Part shown: positions 12,355 through 22,859 of the stretch, piece after piece
Position numbering within the stretch: position 1 is the stretch's first letter
How the letters are laid out: every line of letters starts with the position of its first letter
Assembly: GCA_025266875.1 (NCBI GenBank)
Contig: JALLLT010000018.1
Location: 310,001-374,000 of the forward strand
DNA: 64,000 bases
From: Fennellomyces sp. T-0311
Lineage: Eukaryota > Mucoromycota > Mucoromycetes > Mucorales > Lichtheimiaceae
Direction of reading: 5' to 3'
Notes under the pieces: generated by a model
Databases searched by the model: none
The model's input: only the letters and a program-made list of their open reading frames with translations
Told to the model about the DNA's origin: nothing
Translations under genes and position numbers: made by a program

Positions 12355-13087
12355 TTAAGGCAGCTTGCCAACGGGAAGTTGGAAGTACGAGGAGTCCTTG
12401 GTAAGGAGCCCCGAGAGAGCATTGTACCAGGCGATCACAGCCGTAATCACACCGAAGGCACCACCGGCCTGAGTGGTGGTGCTGCTGCTGTTGTACTCAC
12501 CAGCGGCCAGCAAGACGAAGGTAATGAACAAGAAGAAGAACAGAGCGACCATACCCATTGACGAGCGATGCGAGGCGATCAGCAAAAAGGCGGTAAAGAT
12601 GGCCCAGGCGGTCAGATAGATCGTGAGCGAGCGTTTCAGGATATAAGGTTCAGCGGCAGCGTAGGCACCCTCAATGCCGGAGCCGGGAATGAAAATGGTG
12701 GCATAGGACAACCAGAAACCACCGTAGCTGGAGAAAGCAGTTGCACCGAAAGTGTTGCCAGTGCGGAACTCCCACATACCAGCAAGCAACTTTTAGCAAG
12801 GAAATAAAGTCAGTACCTCATTGTTTCAAAAACCCAAAAATGTATATATTTACCTGAATAATACCGCCATAGAAGACGGCCAAACCAACAACAATGTTGC
12901 TAGGGCTGGAGTTGGGGAAACCGGCGCCACCGTTGTGGAGCGACAGGACAAAGGTAGTAAGGGCGAAAGCAGATAGCCCTAATGGCCCTGGGTTGGCGAT
13001 AACGTAGCTTGGGGCAGCAATGACAGTTGGAGGCTGCTGCTGCATTTGGATCTTTTCGATATCTTGGGGCTGCTCAGAGGTAGACAT
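12355..13087 (-). CDS. Acetate/ammonium transporter of the GPR1/FUN34/YaaH (Ato) family
   Basis: Exons 13087-12854 and 12789-12355 encode 222 residues. A Gln/Pro-rich cytosolic N terminus ends in 'NPGPLGLSAFALTTF', the family signature NPAPLGL, followed by six hydrophobic segments. 'GMWEFRTGNTFGATAFSSYGG' in pieces is the second family hallmark (residues after TM2). Relatives (yeast Ady2/Ato2, Aspergillus AcpA) carry acetate and other short carboxylates across the plasma membrane, often induced by acetate. The length fits the family and no key region is missing. It converges with the TPR gene; the 220 bp between their stops contains A/T-rich 3' UTR sequence. Confidence 0.93.
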
Positions 13088-16000
13088 TGTATGAGGATAA
13101 TGAAAAACAAAAAGAAATGGTTGCTGCGAGGTGGCCGGTGTGTCTTTTATAGTAAAATTCGCTTCGAAAAATTCTTTTTAGGTTAACAAAAAATATAAAC
13201 ACCGAAAGGCATACCTTATCCTGCTCTGATCACCCCAACGGGATAAGCAGGCTATTGCATATACACAGCCACCGGTGTGCTCACATGGACCTAGCACCGT
13301 CCACGGTTTGGGAACCTCCCGGCAACAAGTTTGCTTTCAAAAGGGGTTTATTTCTCTATTCTCGGAACACATTCTGGAAAAAGTGGGGGGATCATTCTGT
13401 CACTTCTCTTTTTTTCTCCACATCTGGGTTTATTAGCCGTTTTGATTTTTGAACCCCAGAAGCACAGTGGTACCAGTGCTTCGGAGCTTACGCAATTGGT
13501 GGGTCCGGGGCACTTTTAGGAGCACAGCCGATGTTGGGGTGTGAGAAAATCAGAGACGAAAAAAGGATCTGCCGCTAGAGTGAGTTGTCGTTGTGTGTCA
13601 AAAGGCAATGTGCCGCATACGCTACGATATCCCTTCTCTTTTATCCGTTGAATTCAACCATCCCGACCTCTAGCGTCAAACTGTAATCTCATGTAAGCAT
13701 CCAGATACGTGCGACGTCAATCCGTTCACCGGTAGATAACCCCCACCTGCTTGTCATTAGAATATTTTTCCGTCCTTCGGGCCCAGCGGTTGAATTGATG
13801 GGTGTTGCACATTGAAACTGTCCCTGTGGTTGTCCAAAAGATTCCCCCCACACCTTTTCTGTACATCGTCATTCTTTTTTTCTTTTTTTGCGGGGTGTAT
13901 ATAGTTTTCTCGAGGGGATGCATATTGAGTTCAATACAATGCAGGGCTGCGTTGTCGCGTGATCTCCCTAATGTTCATTTTCCTTGCATTTTTTCGCCAC
14001 TTGCGAGTTCGCTAAACTGCTTGCTGTTTTTTTTTCCTAAAATAAGGCTTCAAATTTGTTGTTAAACAAGGTCTTTCGATGATATGTGGCACAGAGTTTT
14101 GTGTGAGGCTGATGAACAACGCGTCGGTAAAGTTTACCAGCCGCATGACATGTTGTACGGTGCGCATGACCGCGACCCTTGGTTATCGACGTATGCTTTT
14201 TCTTGAGAGGTAACCGCGTATCTGTATTTTATAACGGAAGGATCTAAAAATTGGTTTAGCGTGTGAATAGGCAAAAGGAACAACTCCTCTATGCATGTAC
14301 TGAAATTTGCATCGATCATTGGTGTTTCATCCGCATGAATATAGAAAAGGTATTGAGTATTTAAATATATATATACGTTCACCACGTTGGCACCAGTCCT
14401 GCTACAGCGTCTGCATCATTATATTATTAGAAATTAATCAAACAAATATAGGGGCTTGATATGCATTGCATTTTAGAGCTATCCTCTTGCTGTTTCGAGC
14501 CCACTAGACACACAAGTGGGAACACCAAATTTGTGATTGTGTGTATCCTACAGTTATGCATCCTCGCAAGCGCGTACAATAAGCGCAACTATTACCCGCG
14601 ATGATGTTATCTACTCCTTCATATGGAATACGTGTGTAAAAACACAGTAGTATAGCTCATATCCACGGCAACGTGGGCTTATTATTTACCGCGCATAATA
14701 ATGCGCACATGTCACAACTGTATTGTCCTACTTTTTAACGCGCCACCCGCGCTCTTTGTTTTATATGAATAAGCAAAATGACCACGTACTCTGTTATCCA
14801 TGACTCATAAGATCTTGATAAAAAAAGAATTCCATGTTTATACATAAAACTGGTTGGAACCTTTCTTGCATTTCCATATACGTAGCAGGCATGCATCCGT
14901 TCAAAAAGCCAAAAATTCGGTATATATTTTAATGCGATTGGCGCTAACGTAAGCTTTTTGTCATGTGGAGTTTGCTGGGTATACCAGGCATATACTCTTT
15001 GGCCATCATTTTGTTCATCCTTGCTATATTACACATACGTGGGATCTTGTGATGGCTGGTACTTTTGACATTTGCAAATTTCCCTTTTGTTTACAAATTC
15101 ATTTACACTTTCCTTTTCAATGGTCGTATAGTCCTTGTTGAATATTTCTTTGCTTTGTAAGCGCTCAACTTAGTTCCGTAAACTTACGTAAGGCTACATT
15201 GTCGGTGATACTTTTGCTTCAGCGGAGAACTTGGCTGTATGATAATACTAGCGAAAAAAAAGCAGATGATGCGGGGCAACTGTGCTGACTTTTGATTGTG
15301 TAACGCACCGACAAAGACGTTTGAGCTTTGTCATCGGTTCGGGGAATACTGTTTATATGATCTAGGCACCAGCACTTGTGGGTTTGATAAAATGTAAATA
15401 TCTTAGATGTTATTTTTTTCAAGGCACCCTTGAGTACAATAAAAATAGCGATTGTTAGCTACGGTTACTATCATCTTCGGCTTTTATGGGTTATGTTGAT
15501 GGCATTATTCGTGAAAACTTTATAATCTTCAGTCTGTTGCGATATTACAACTCATGCTCTATGAATACTGTTTTGGATGACGAGAAAATTACACGACTAT
15601 GACTACCATTGACAATCATGATAACCTGTAACCACAAAAGGAACAATGTGAGCTAATGTGAGAGAATTGTCTTGGCGTAATATTTGTGCAATAAACGAGA
15701 TGGAGGAGGCGTGTTTCAAACAAGTTCTAGTTGTACAACGCACCATATGGCGAGGACGCCGTCTCGCTTGCATACAGCAACCTTAATCAATAAAAAAATA
15801 GCGACAAATAGTAGAATGCTAATTATAAAATGTGGGCAAATATCAGCCTCTTGATTATGCATCATATGGCTTTTCAACCTCACTTGCACATGATGGCGCT
15901 ATACATAGGACACGCCCATGCTTGAGACAAATTCAAGCGATGCAAGTTTAATTTGGAAGAGGATCACCTGAATGGCTCAGCATAAACAAGAAGCCACAGT

Positions 16001-18162
16001 TTTGGATGACCTTCGGAAAAGTAATACTGATCCGCTCGTGACTCCCGGATGATGTAAATATGAATGTACTTGCGGTATCTAAAGCGTGTGCGTCGTTCTC
16101 CTCATATCCCGATTCTATGGCGTATCAGGTCTGGCGACCCATATATCCTTTGAATAGTCACCGACGTCAAATGTTTGTTGATCTCGCGCTGATGTATGTA
16201 TAGACTTCCAGATGTGCCAAAATTTCCGATTCAAAATGTCTTTTTGTGTACGCAGCATATTCGCGATAAAGCTGTTAGATGCTGAGATGTTCCCATAAGG
16301 TCGACGATGATCCTTTGCTGAGAAAGAAATAATTTGTTGCCACGATGGATTGATCAAAATAATAGATAAGTGATAAAGCAAAGAAGATTCTGCAAGTTCT
16401 AATATGGCCTTTTTAAAAGAGATATCATGCTCTATTTATATTTTTCAACTGAATACTCATAATCGTATATCCGTAGTTATGGAGCTGACTTGGTAAGTAT
16501 TCCGGCTTCTACAAACAACGTTTATCCGAAGCTTCTATTTCAGCTACTACAAGTACATTGCTATTGGCGAAAAAGAATATCTGTGTTGATGAGCACTGTT
16601 TGGTGGTAAGTAGTACTGTAATGATAATAAGATCTGATAAAATATTTGGTATATGAAGATGTCAACTACATGTCTTCCGAGTGGATCCATATAATAAAGG
16701 ACATAATGTTAACTAAGTACTGTGGGTATTGCTCATTATATACATCGAAAGAAAGTATGTAGTCGTCATGGAAATTTGATTACAGCAGCTTAAGCATATT
16801 AATTTCGTTGCCAAAGCGATACTACCTCGTTGCCATGGAGTCGCAACCAGATTTGGAACGTGGTAATAATAGCGATTGGCATTTACTCGAAATAAACTTC
16901 TGTAGCTGTAATCATATGATAAGTTGATTGATCTTGCAACATGTTTAGATTGAATACGTAGCATATAGCATAATGGCGTAATTGGCAAAGAGAAGGCGGT
17001 GTTGTCGACATGATACTATCTCAAGTTAAGGTTTATTAATGCTAAATACCGATGAAATGATAGATGGAAGTTGCAGAAAGCACCTAACAAAAGTGAATAA
17101 CGGACAGCGGCAGGTTTATCAAGCACAACATAACTTAAACAGGAACGAGGAAAGGTAGAGTAAAAGAACGTGATGATTTACAATTGTTAATCGGTGTCCT
17201 ACTCAGAATAAGATTCGATATAACTTATTGGGGATTATTTGCCGACCCTGCATATTGAGGAGCAGTAACATCTACTTTTTTATAGTGAAATAGTTACGAG
17301 TCTCACATCAAAATTACGAAATATTTTATCCATAACCTCTTGGAAATCGATGCGTAACTTTTTACGTTCAATATGCTTCAAAAGTAACGTACCAGTGACT
17401 TCGTATGAGGAAGCATCAATCTTCTTTCTTGCGACTGGAGATCGATAGAAGTAGCTATAGCTAGCAATGATACTGTCGGTCGCTAGTACCTCCATCAGAC
17501 TGCTAAACACGACACATAATATAACGCACTTGTTGCACTTATCAGTGAAGGAGTAGCATCAGTGAAGGAGTAGCAACAAAAGTGAGAGGAACTAAGTGTG
17601 GTTGTCTGACTTACAGTAATGAATATAATAGCAACCTGCTGTTCGCAGCATGACCCTTTGACTCCAGTCTAGCGCGCCATTTCCATTGCTGTGGAAGGTA
17701 CCTATTGATATTATTGTATTCGAAAAAGTTTAGTCTTCTCTTTTCATTCGTTCGCCGCTTTCATTGTAGTTGTTGCATATATTGGGACGTATGGTGTGGT
17801 ATCGGCAATATATATGTAATGCCATATTTTCGTCTACTGCATAATTGTAATTCTGGTCTAGTGAAACATCGACTAATGGTAGAAATGTATGTAATCCAGT
17901 GACGCCTGACCAAGAAGGAAGGTTATATAGTCCCATGTCGTATAAAGAAGTTCTCCGCTTGTTATATATAAGTTCGATCCAAAACAAGACAGATAAAACT
18001 TTTTGGGTCAAGTGCTGGTAAAATCGGCTTATTGCAACTGACACGTCGCAGTCATAGTTTTGTAACGCGCATTACTTTGAACGAGATGCATCTTGCGTGA
18101 TATCGCGATGAATTTCTGCCTTTTCGTTTGATCGATGCAGACCTCGCCATATGATAGGCACT
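13088..18162. other. Gene-poor region of about 5 kb
   Basis: The first few hundred bases upstream of 13087 are the likely promoter of the acetate transporter. Beyond that, both strands show only short open frames (under 105 codons) with no recognised family, many stops and A/T-rich composition. A 76-codon minus-strand frame at 17280-17510 looks mildly protein-like but has no visible partner exons. No tRNA or rRNA gene was recognised. It may hold decayed transposon sequence. Confidence 0.4.
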
Positions 18163-18580
18163 TGTGGTATTGCTTAATGAGAAAAGGCTTTCGAATGACG
18201 AGTCCAAAAATAAGATGATGTTTTATTGAGGAAAGTTACTCTCTATTTACTCTATTTACACTAATAATGAGTCGGGACAGAGAAGATGAATACTTTTGCC
18301 TCATAGCCCAAAGATCCATGTTATCGCTGAGACTCTAGTGACATTGCCGTCTAATGTCAATGAGGCCGAAGATCATACAGAGTCTTAGTTAACGGAATTA
18401 CCCTATATGATCAGTAAAGCCAGATCAAAGGCTGCACACGCAAGCAAATAAGGCAATCGATAACTGTACGATTGTTGATGTCGCAATAACAACGGATATA
18501 GACAAGGACTAAGGGAACGCATGTAATCATGGATGGTGTATTTGGAGAATACGACAATGTTGCTTAAATTCATGAAACGC
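18163..18580 (-). repeat. Left copy of an inverted repeat shared with the Fanzor gene 5' region
   Basis: The reverse complement of this segment aligns along its length with 27150-27563. Matches include CGACATCAACAA, CCCGACTCAT, AATAGAGAGTA and AATAAAACAT in the same order and spacing, with scattered substitutions and small indels. Its outer tip reads TTGTGGTAT, the complement of the ATACCACAA at the outer edge of the right copy. The alignment even includes the ATGGATG that starts the Fanzor frame (here 18529), but the frame here stops after 12 codons. It is either a long terminal inverted repeat or a relic of a second element copy. Confidence 0.65.
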
Positions 18581-19484
18581 AGCAAAACGAAAAGCGCAAA
18601 TCGAATCCCATGCCTTGCTTCGACTGGGAGTACAAGCATGAAAAGATATCTGTGTTGGACAACATTTTGCCGATTTCACTGGTATTTATCCGCATCAATT
18701 ATGACAGCGACATATAGTAAATACGTTTAACTGACAGTTAGCCAAGATGGATCTATCCGTCAATGTACTTTAAAACGGATTTGTGCCCTCAGACCAGACA
18801 GTCCAATAGGAAGCTGACCTTTAGATCCTATAACCTTTTTCCATGGGCAGGTGTTTATGGCAGGCATTCAACTGCTCCAACTATCGATACTACACTGGAC
18901 CAGAGTTTGGCTATATGATTGACGACACCATGTAGTTACATTTAAATTCAGAAGCTGTATCATAAGGGCCACCGAATACAGTACCATTTAATGCGCCGTT
19001 TATTTCGGTAAGGAATGAGGATAAAAGCTGACGAAAGAGTGATGTTGGATTGGAACCACTGGTAAATGTTTCAGGCAATAAGGTATCCTTCCCATCACTG
19101 GAAACTACACAACAGCTCAGGATCTCCTCAGCTATTTTACTTCTATCAATCGCAAAGACGGAGCACGACGAGTAAGATATATTGTGTGTTGTGCTTTGCA
19201 AGAAGAATGCACAACAATAATATTCATATTGGCTATAGAGTAGATCCCAAGTTGATTGATGTACATTCTACAACACTGTTAACAAAGATCCCGAAGAAAC
19301 TGAATAACCTAGAGGATCAAATGAACAGAATATTTTTCTACATTCTTCCATTAGCTTTTTTTTTTTTGCTTCACTACTGATACAAAAACAGGGTAATATA
19401 ATGTATAGGGATGTCACAGCTGTAATTCAGCGGTATAAATAGTTAAAATATACGCATGCAGTTACAAAAAAATACGAAGAGAGT
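18581..19484. other. Intergenic inside the inverted-repeat interval, no gene seen
   Basis: About 900 bp between the left repeat and the 3' end of the glycosyltransferase-like gene. Short open frames only; the 96-codon minus-strand frame at 18911-19201 has no recognised features. Confidence 0.35.
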
Positions 19485-20943
19485 CTACCAGCAGAGTCCA
19501 CCAGAGAACTCAAAACATTCTAATCCCATATTCCAGATATCCAATTGTTGAAGAGCCCATTTTCTGTCCTCATTAACATATTCCTTCTCGTGGCGCATGA
19601 CTTCGGCCATACTGATTCCCTTGTTGTCTGTCATGCGATCCGGGTTCTTTTCCCAAATGTTTTCATGCTCTTGATGGCAGGTGAAGCCCTTGTCGCTGTA
19701 GACAACCTCTGTATCGAAGGTCCAACGTGCTGTACCAATAAACTCGATATCCACCCTGCATACAATTTCTGTAAGTACTTCAAGAAAGTGATCATTGTAT
19801 GTCCAAATACCATGCAACACCACCAGATTCACGATAGCCTCTGACTTTCTTCCACGTATCACGATGTGCCATTGTATAATCACCAGCCTGATCGCCCAAT
19901 CTCAACAGATTTTCTGGTGTTACGTCCGCGGGTTCCGGTAGCTTAAAGTTACCCCAGTCTTGTTCACCCAGTTTACAAGCGTTATACAGTGTATCATCAT
20001 CTGGAAAGGCGTGGAGGTTAACAATCGACTCTGGAAGATTTTCGTGGCTAATTGTACGAATGAATTAGTTGTATAGAAACTTGAGAAGGATCGGCAAAAC
20101 TTACATGTTGTGGCGGTCCTGATGTTGTAAATAAATGACATCCTTTCGGAAAGCATGCGATTTGATGGCATTGTGGAAGTTATGTGACCAGATATCATCT
20201 GAAGAACGAGATTAGTTAATCGGAAGATCCATTACAATTTTATCGCGCTTACCTTGGTTTGTGCAAACGATGAATTCGCCCCGGGCAAAACGGATGCCGA
20301 CATTTTTACCCTCGAATTCATGCAGCGGTGCATTTCCACGGTTCGGTAATGCTTCATGGATCTCTTCGGGAACTGTGATGATTCGGTATGTCAAGTACTC
20401 TGAATGACGGAATCGCTATGCAGATACGATCAATTGGGTGTTCGATTGATGATATGCACATAAAGCACTTACGAAAGCATCCACCATTCGCCGTCTATCT
20501 TTTGGAGGATTCCATTCAACAAGAAGCAATTCCATTTTTTCACGCGTACGCTCGGCAAGCAAAAACGTGCTATCAATATGGTTTTGTACTCGGTGATGTT
20601 GATTGCTGTGTTGTCCAACAAGAATGAGTTTCTGTCATTTTACGTACTGCTGGAACACATACCCAGCATAGTCATCCATACGAGTGACCAGAACAATGGA
20701 AAGGTAGTACTCTGGTTCTGCACCAGGATCAAGGCATGTGTTCCATTGTTCACGAGTCAATGAAATCCTCGCTGATGTGTCCGCCACACAGGTACCTGAT
20801 TTAAGGTTGGACTTGGAACTAGCTGGATCAAGAGTGGTGGAGCGGAAATGAACACTGGAGACTGACAATAGAAACAAAATAGACAAAACGACCGTTGCCA
20901 TGACAGCCACGATGGCCGACCGTTTTGACATTCCTGAAATCAT
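19485..20943 (-). CDS. Type II membrane glycosyltransferase-like protein (uncharacterised fungal family)
   Basis: Six exons (20943-20663, 20605-20473, 20415-20253, 20198-20105, 20047-19811, 19755-19485) join in phase to 392 residues; a second in-frame ATG lies at 20931. A single hydrophobic anchor (about residues 9-30) follows a short cytosolic tail. The lumenal part has a GT-A-like start 'IVLVTRMDDYAGNQHHR', then 'VEWNPPKDRRR', 'GIRFARGEFIVCTNQDDIW' and a C-terminal 'WNMGLECFEFSGGLCW'. The NQDDIW block could supply the metal-binding DxD function. I recognise the architecture as a recurring uncharacterised fungal glycosyltransferase-like family, but no donor or acceptor is known. The gene looks intact, unlike the decayed DNA around it. 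Confidence 0.78.
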
Positions 20944-22051
20944 CGGGTAGTGCCTTAAGAAGAAGAACGAGAAAGTTCAAAGGGGTTCAAAAAAAGATAG
21001 TTAAAACCGAGGAAGTTTAAAACTCGGAGAAACGGACGAGCCGTGCGCGGAAATCGTGGGGTTGCACAACGGCATTCTCAATTCAATGGATCAATGATCA
21101 ATTGCAATCGTCATAACAGCCCCAGATGCTTTGTAATATGTTTTTCAGATACTAATTTGACCATGATAAACATTTTTTCTGTTTCTGCAGCTTAGAAAAT
21201 CTTTCAGGAGTAACATGATCATTGTTCAAGCCCAGGTTCGCCATGCAATTCCAAATATAGCTCCTTGACAACGATTTTCCAAAAATGCTATGGATAAGCT
21301 ATTCGTAGCGCTTATTCAGGCTACAGATACTCTCACAACATCTAGGCTACCATCTTACCTCTCCAGATTAGGACAGGTGCTTCTAAAAGCAAGCTCGTAG
21401 GTCCTGCCGAATAGAGTGAACGGTTGATCTACATAATTCTCAAGTGGCGCGTCTTTTTGGCTACAAGCCAATAAATCAAGAAACTGGGATCCTTTCCTTG
21501 GATGCTATCCAGATGGCAAGCAGTAATTTATGTAGCTCTGCATTTCCATTTTGGGTGTCAAATTTCCGGCTCAATGTAGCACTGTCTCTCAATCTATAAA
21601 TAAAAGCGTGTCCAGTTTTACCCAGGCCAAATCTGAGTAATGAATTGCTTCTTTTTCGCGTAATATTTTACTTAAAACAAGCAGGAATCCATGTGTACAC
21701 TTGCTATAATTGACTTTCATTGACAGAATATGTCAATCGCTTTGACATATGTATATTGTCTTTGCAGATCCCAAAAGCACTTGCCGTTGTACATGGGATG
21801 ACTAGCTTACATCAGTCCCAACGAACTGCCCGGTTCAATGCCACAGCGCCGCTACAAAATCCCAAAAAAAGACATCTTGGCATCGTTGTGAAGCTTTACA
21901 TTTAACATCAGTACAATCTATTCTGATCACTTTGAAGCTTAAGCGCCAAGCGGTTTGAGGATCGAAGGTGTTACTAGTGAAGAAGGTGTACTTTCCAATC
22001 GGGGGGGGGGGTTACCCACTCACAAATCTCCATGCCATGTTGGGGGCTATA
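20944..22051. other. Intergenic, no gene seen
   Basis: Upstream region of the glycosyltransferase-like gene and further non-coding DNA. No credible frame on either strand. A G homopolymer lies near the right end. Confidence 0.4.
22001..22011 (+). repeat. G11 homopolymer
   Basis: Eleven consecutive G residues, the longest G run in the window, in non-coding DNA. Length may be unreliable in sequencing. Confidence 0.9.
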
Positions 22052-22580
22052 TTAACCGAAATACTTTTTGCTGTGAATATGTGATCTTTCAATGCCTGCA
22101 AAATATTGACCAGTATGGTTGTTGTCTAACACAAAGTAAAAAAGTATATACGTTTACCAAAAGGGTATACATGTACATAATAAGTACCTTGATTAAGTCT
22201 TGCTAGTATGTCAATGAGCGACTCAAGGATTTCTTTATCTTCATTGACTTTTATGTACTTGAGCCAGTCTTTAGGAGTCACCCAGTTTTCCTTGAATATC
22301 TTCTGTCGATCGTCGCTACGAAAGTATTGAGGATGCAGAACATAAAAGTACTCACGCTCGATGTATGCCTTATTATCTTCTCTCCAATACCGAGAGCGAA
22401 TGATTTTCTTCTTGTCTCCATGCATCCATTTGTCTTATTAAATAGGATTTCATCGAATTCTTCAATACGGTAGCAATAATTTGATTTTGTAGTGGATAAG
22501 CGTATGTATACTGGGTTCAGCTGGAATGCACTTTCTGTAACTGGTGCTAGTGTCATATACACGTAGCTGGATGGAGCCAT
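22052..22580 (-). pseudogene. Small hypothetical gene with an apparent frameshift
   Basis: The minus strand opens at 22580 (MAPSSYVYMTLAPV...) and runs to about 22427 in one frame. It continues in a second frame from about 22425 ('RSRYWREDNKAYIEREYF', 'KENWVTPKDWLKYIKV') to a donor-like GTACTT. A last exon ending 'QYFAGIERSHIHSKKYFG' and a TAA at 22052-22054 would follow. The two long frames are offset by one base near 22430 with no room for an intron. This looks like a single-base frameshift, or an assembly error. Charged and aromatic content looks protein-like, but no family was recognised. Confidence 0.4.
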
Positions 22581-22599
22581 GTTGCAGACGAACGGCTAG

Positions 22600-22859
22600 T
22601 TATTCCCAAAATCCATGGCCGCAGTTCCGTTACACAGTGGCCACAGCGATCGGCACCAGATCATGTCAAAGCTTATTGTCGGACGAAATATTTTACCTAA
22701 CTATAGCTAAAATGGTTAAGCACTACTGATTCCTTGACTTCTCATTTGTTCTTGAACTTATGCAGTAGCATTGGCTATGTAGTAACAGTAAAAATCAGAC
22801 GTTCTATACTACTTTAAATCCACCGTCACGGGGGAGACAAAAAGCACCTAGCGCTGGTG
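22600..22859 (-). ncRNA. Candidate Fanzor guide-RNA (fRNA/omega-RNA) region
   Basis: In Fanzor and TnpB elements the guide RNA scaffold is encoded at the 3' end of the nuclease gene and just beyond it. Here the end of the gene overlaps a hairpin-capable CACCTAGCGCTGGTG (22845-22859, CACC/GGTG arms). A second short stem, CCGTCACGG, lies at 22823-22831. The position is right, but no expression or covariation evidence exists, so this is only a prediction by location. Confidence 0.25.

Noticed and set aside
18163..18580. Reading the left inverted-repeat copy as the start of a second working Fanzor gene
   Set aside because: The ATGGATG is present, but the frame stops after 12 codons and no further Fanzor similarity is visible beyond about 18580.
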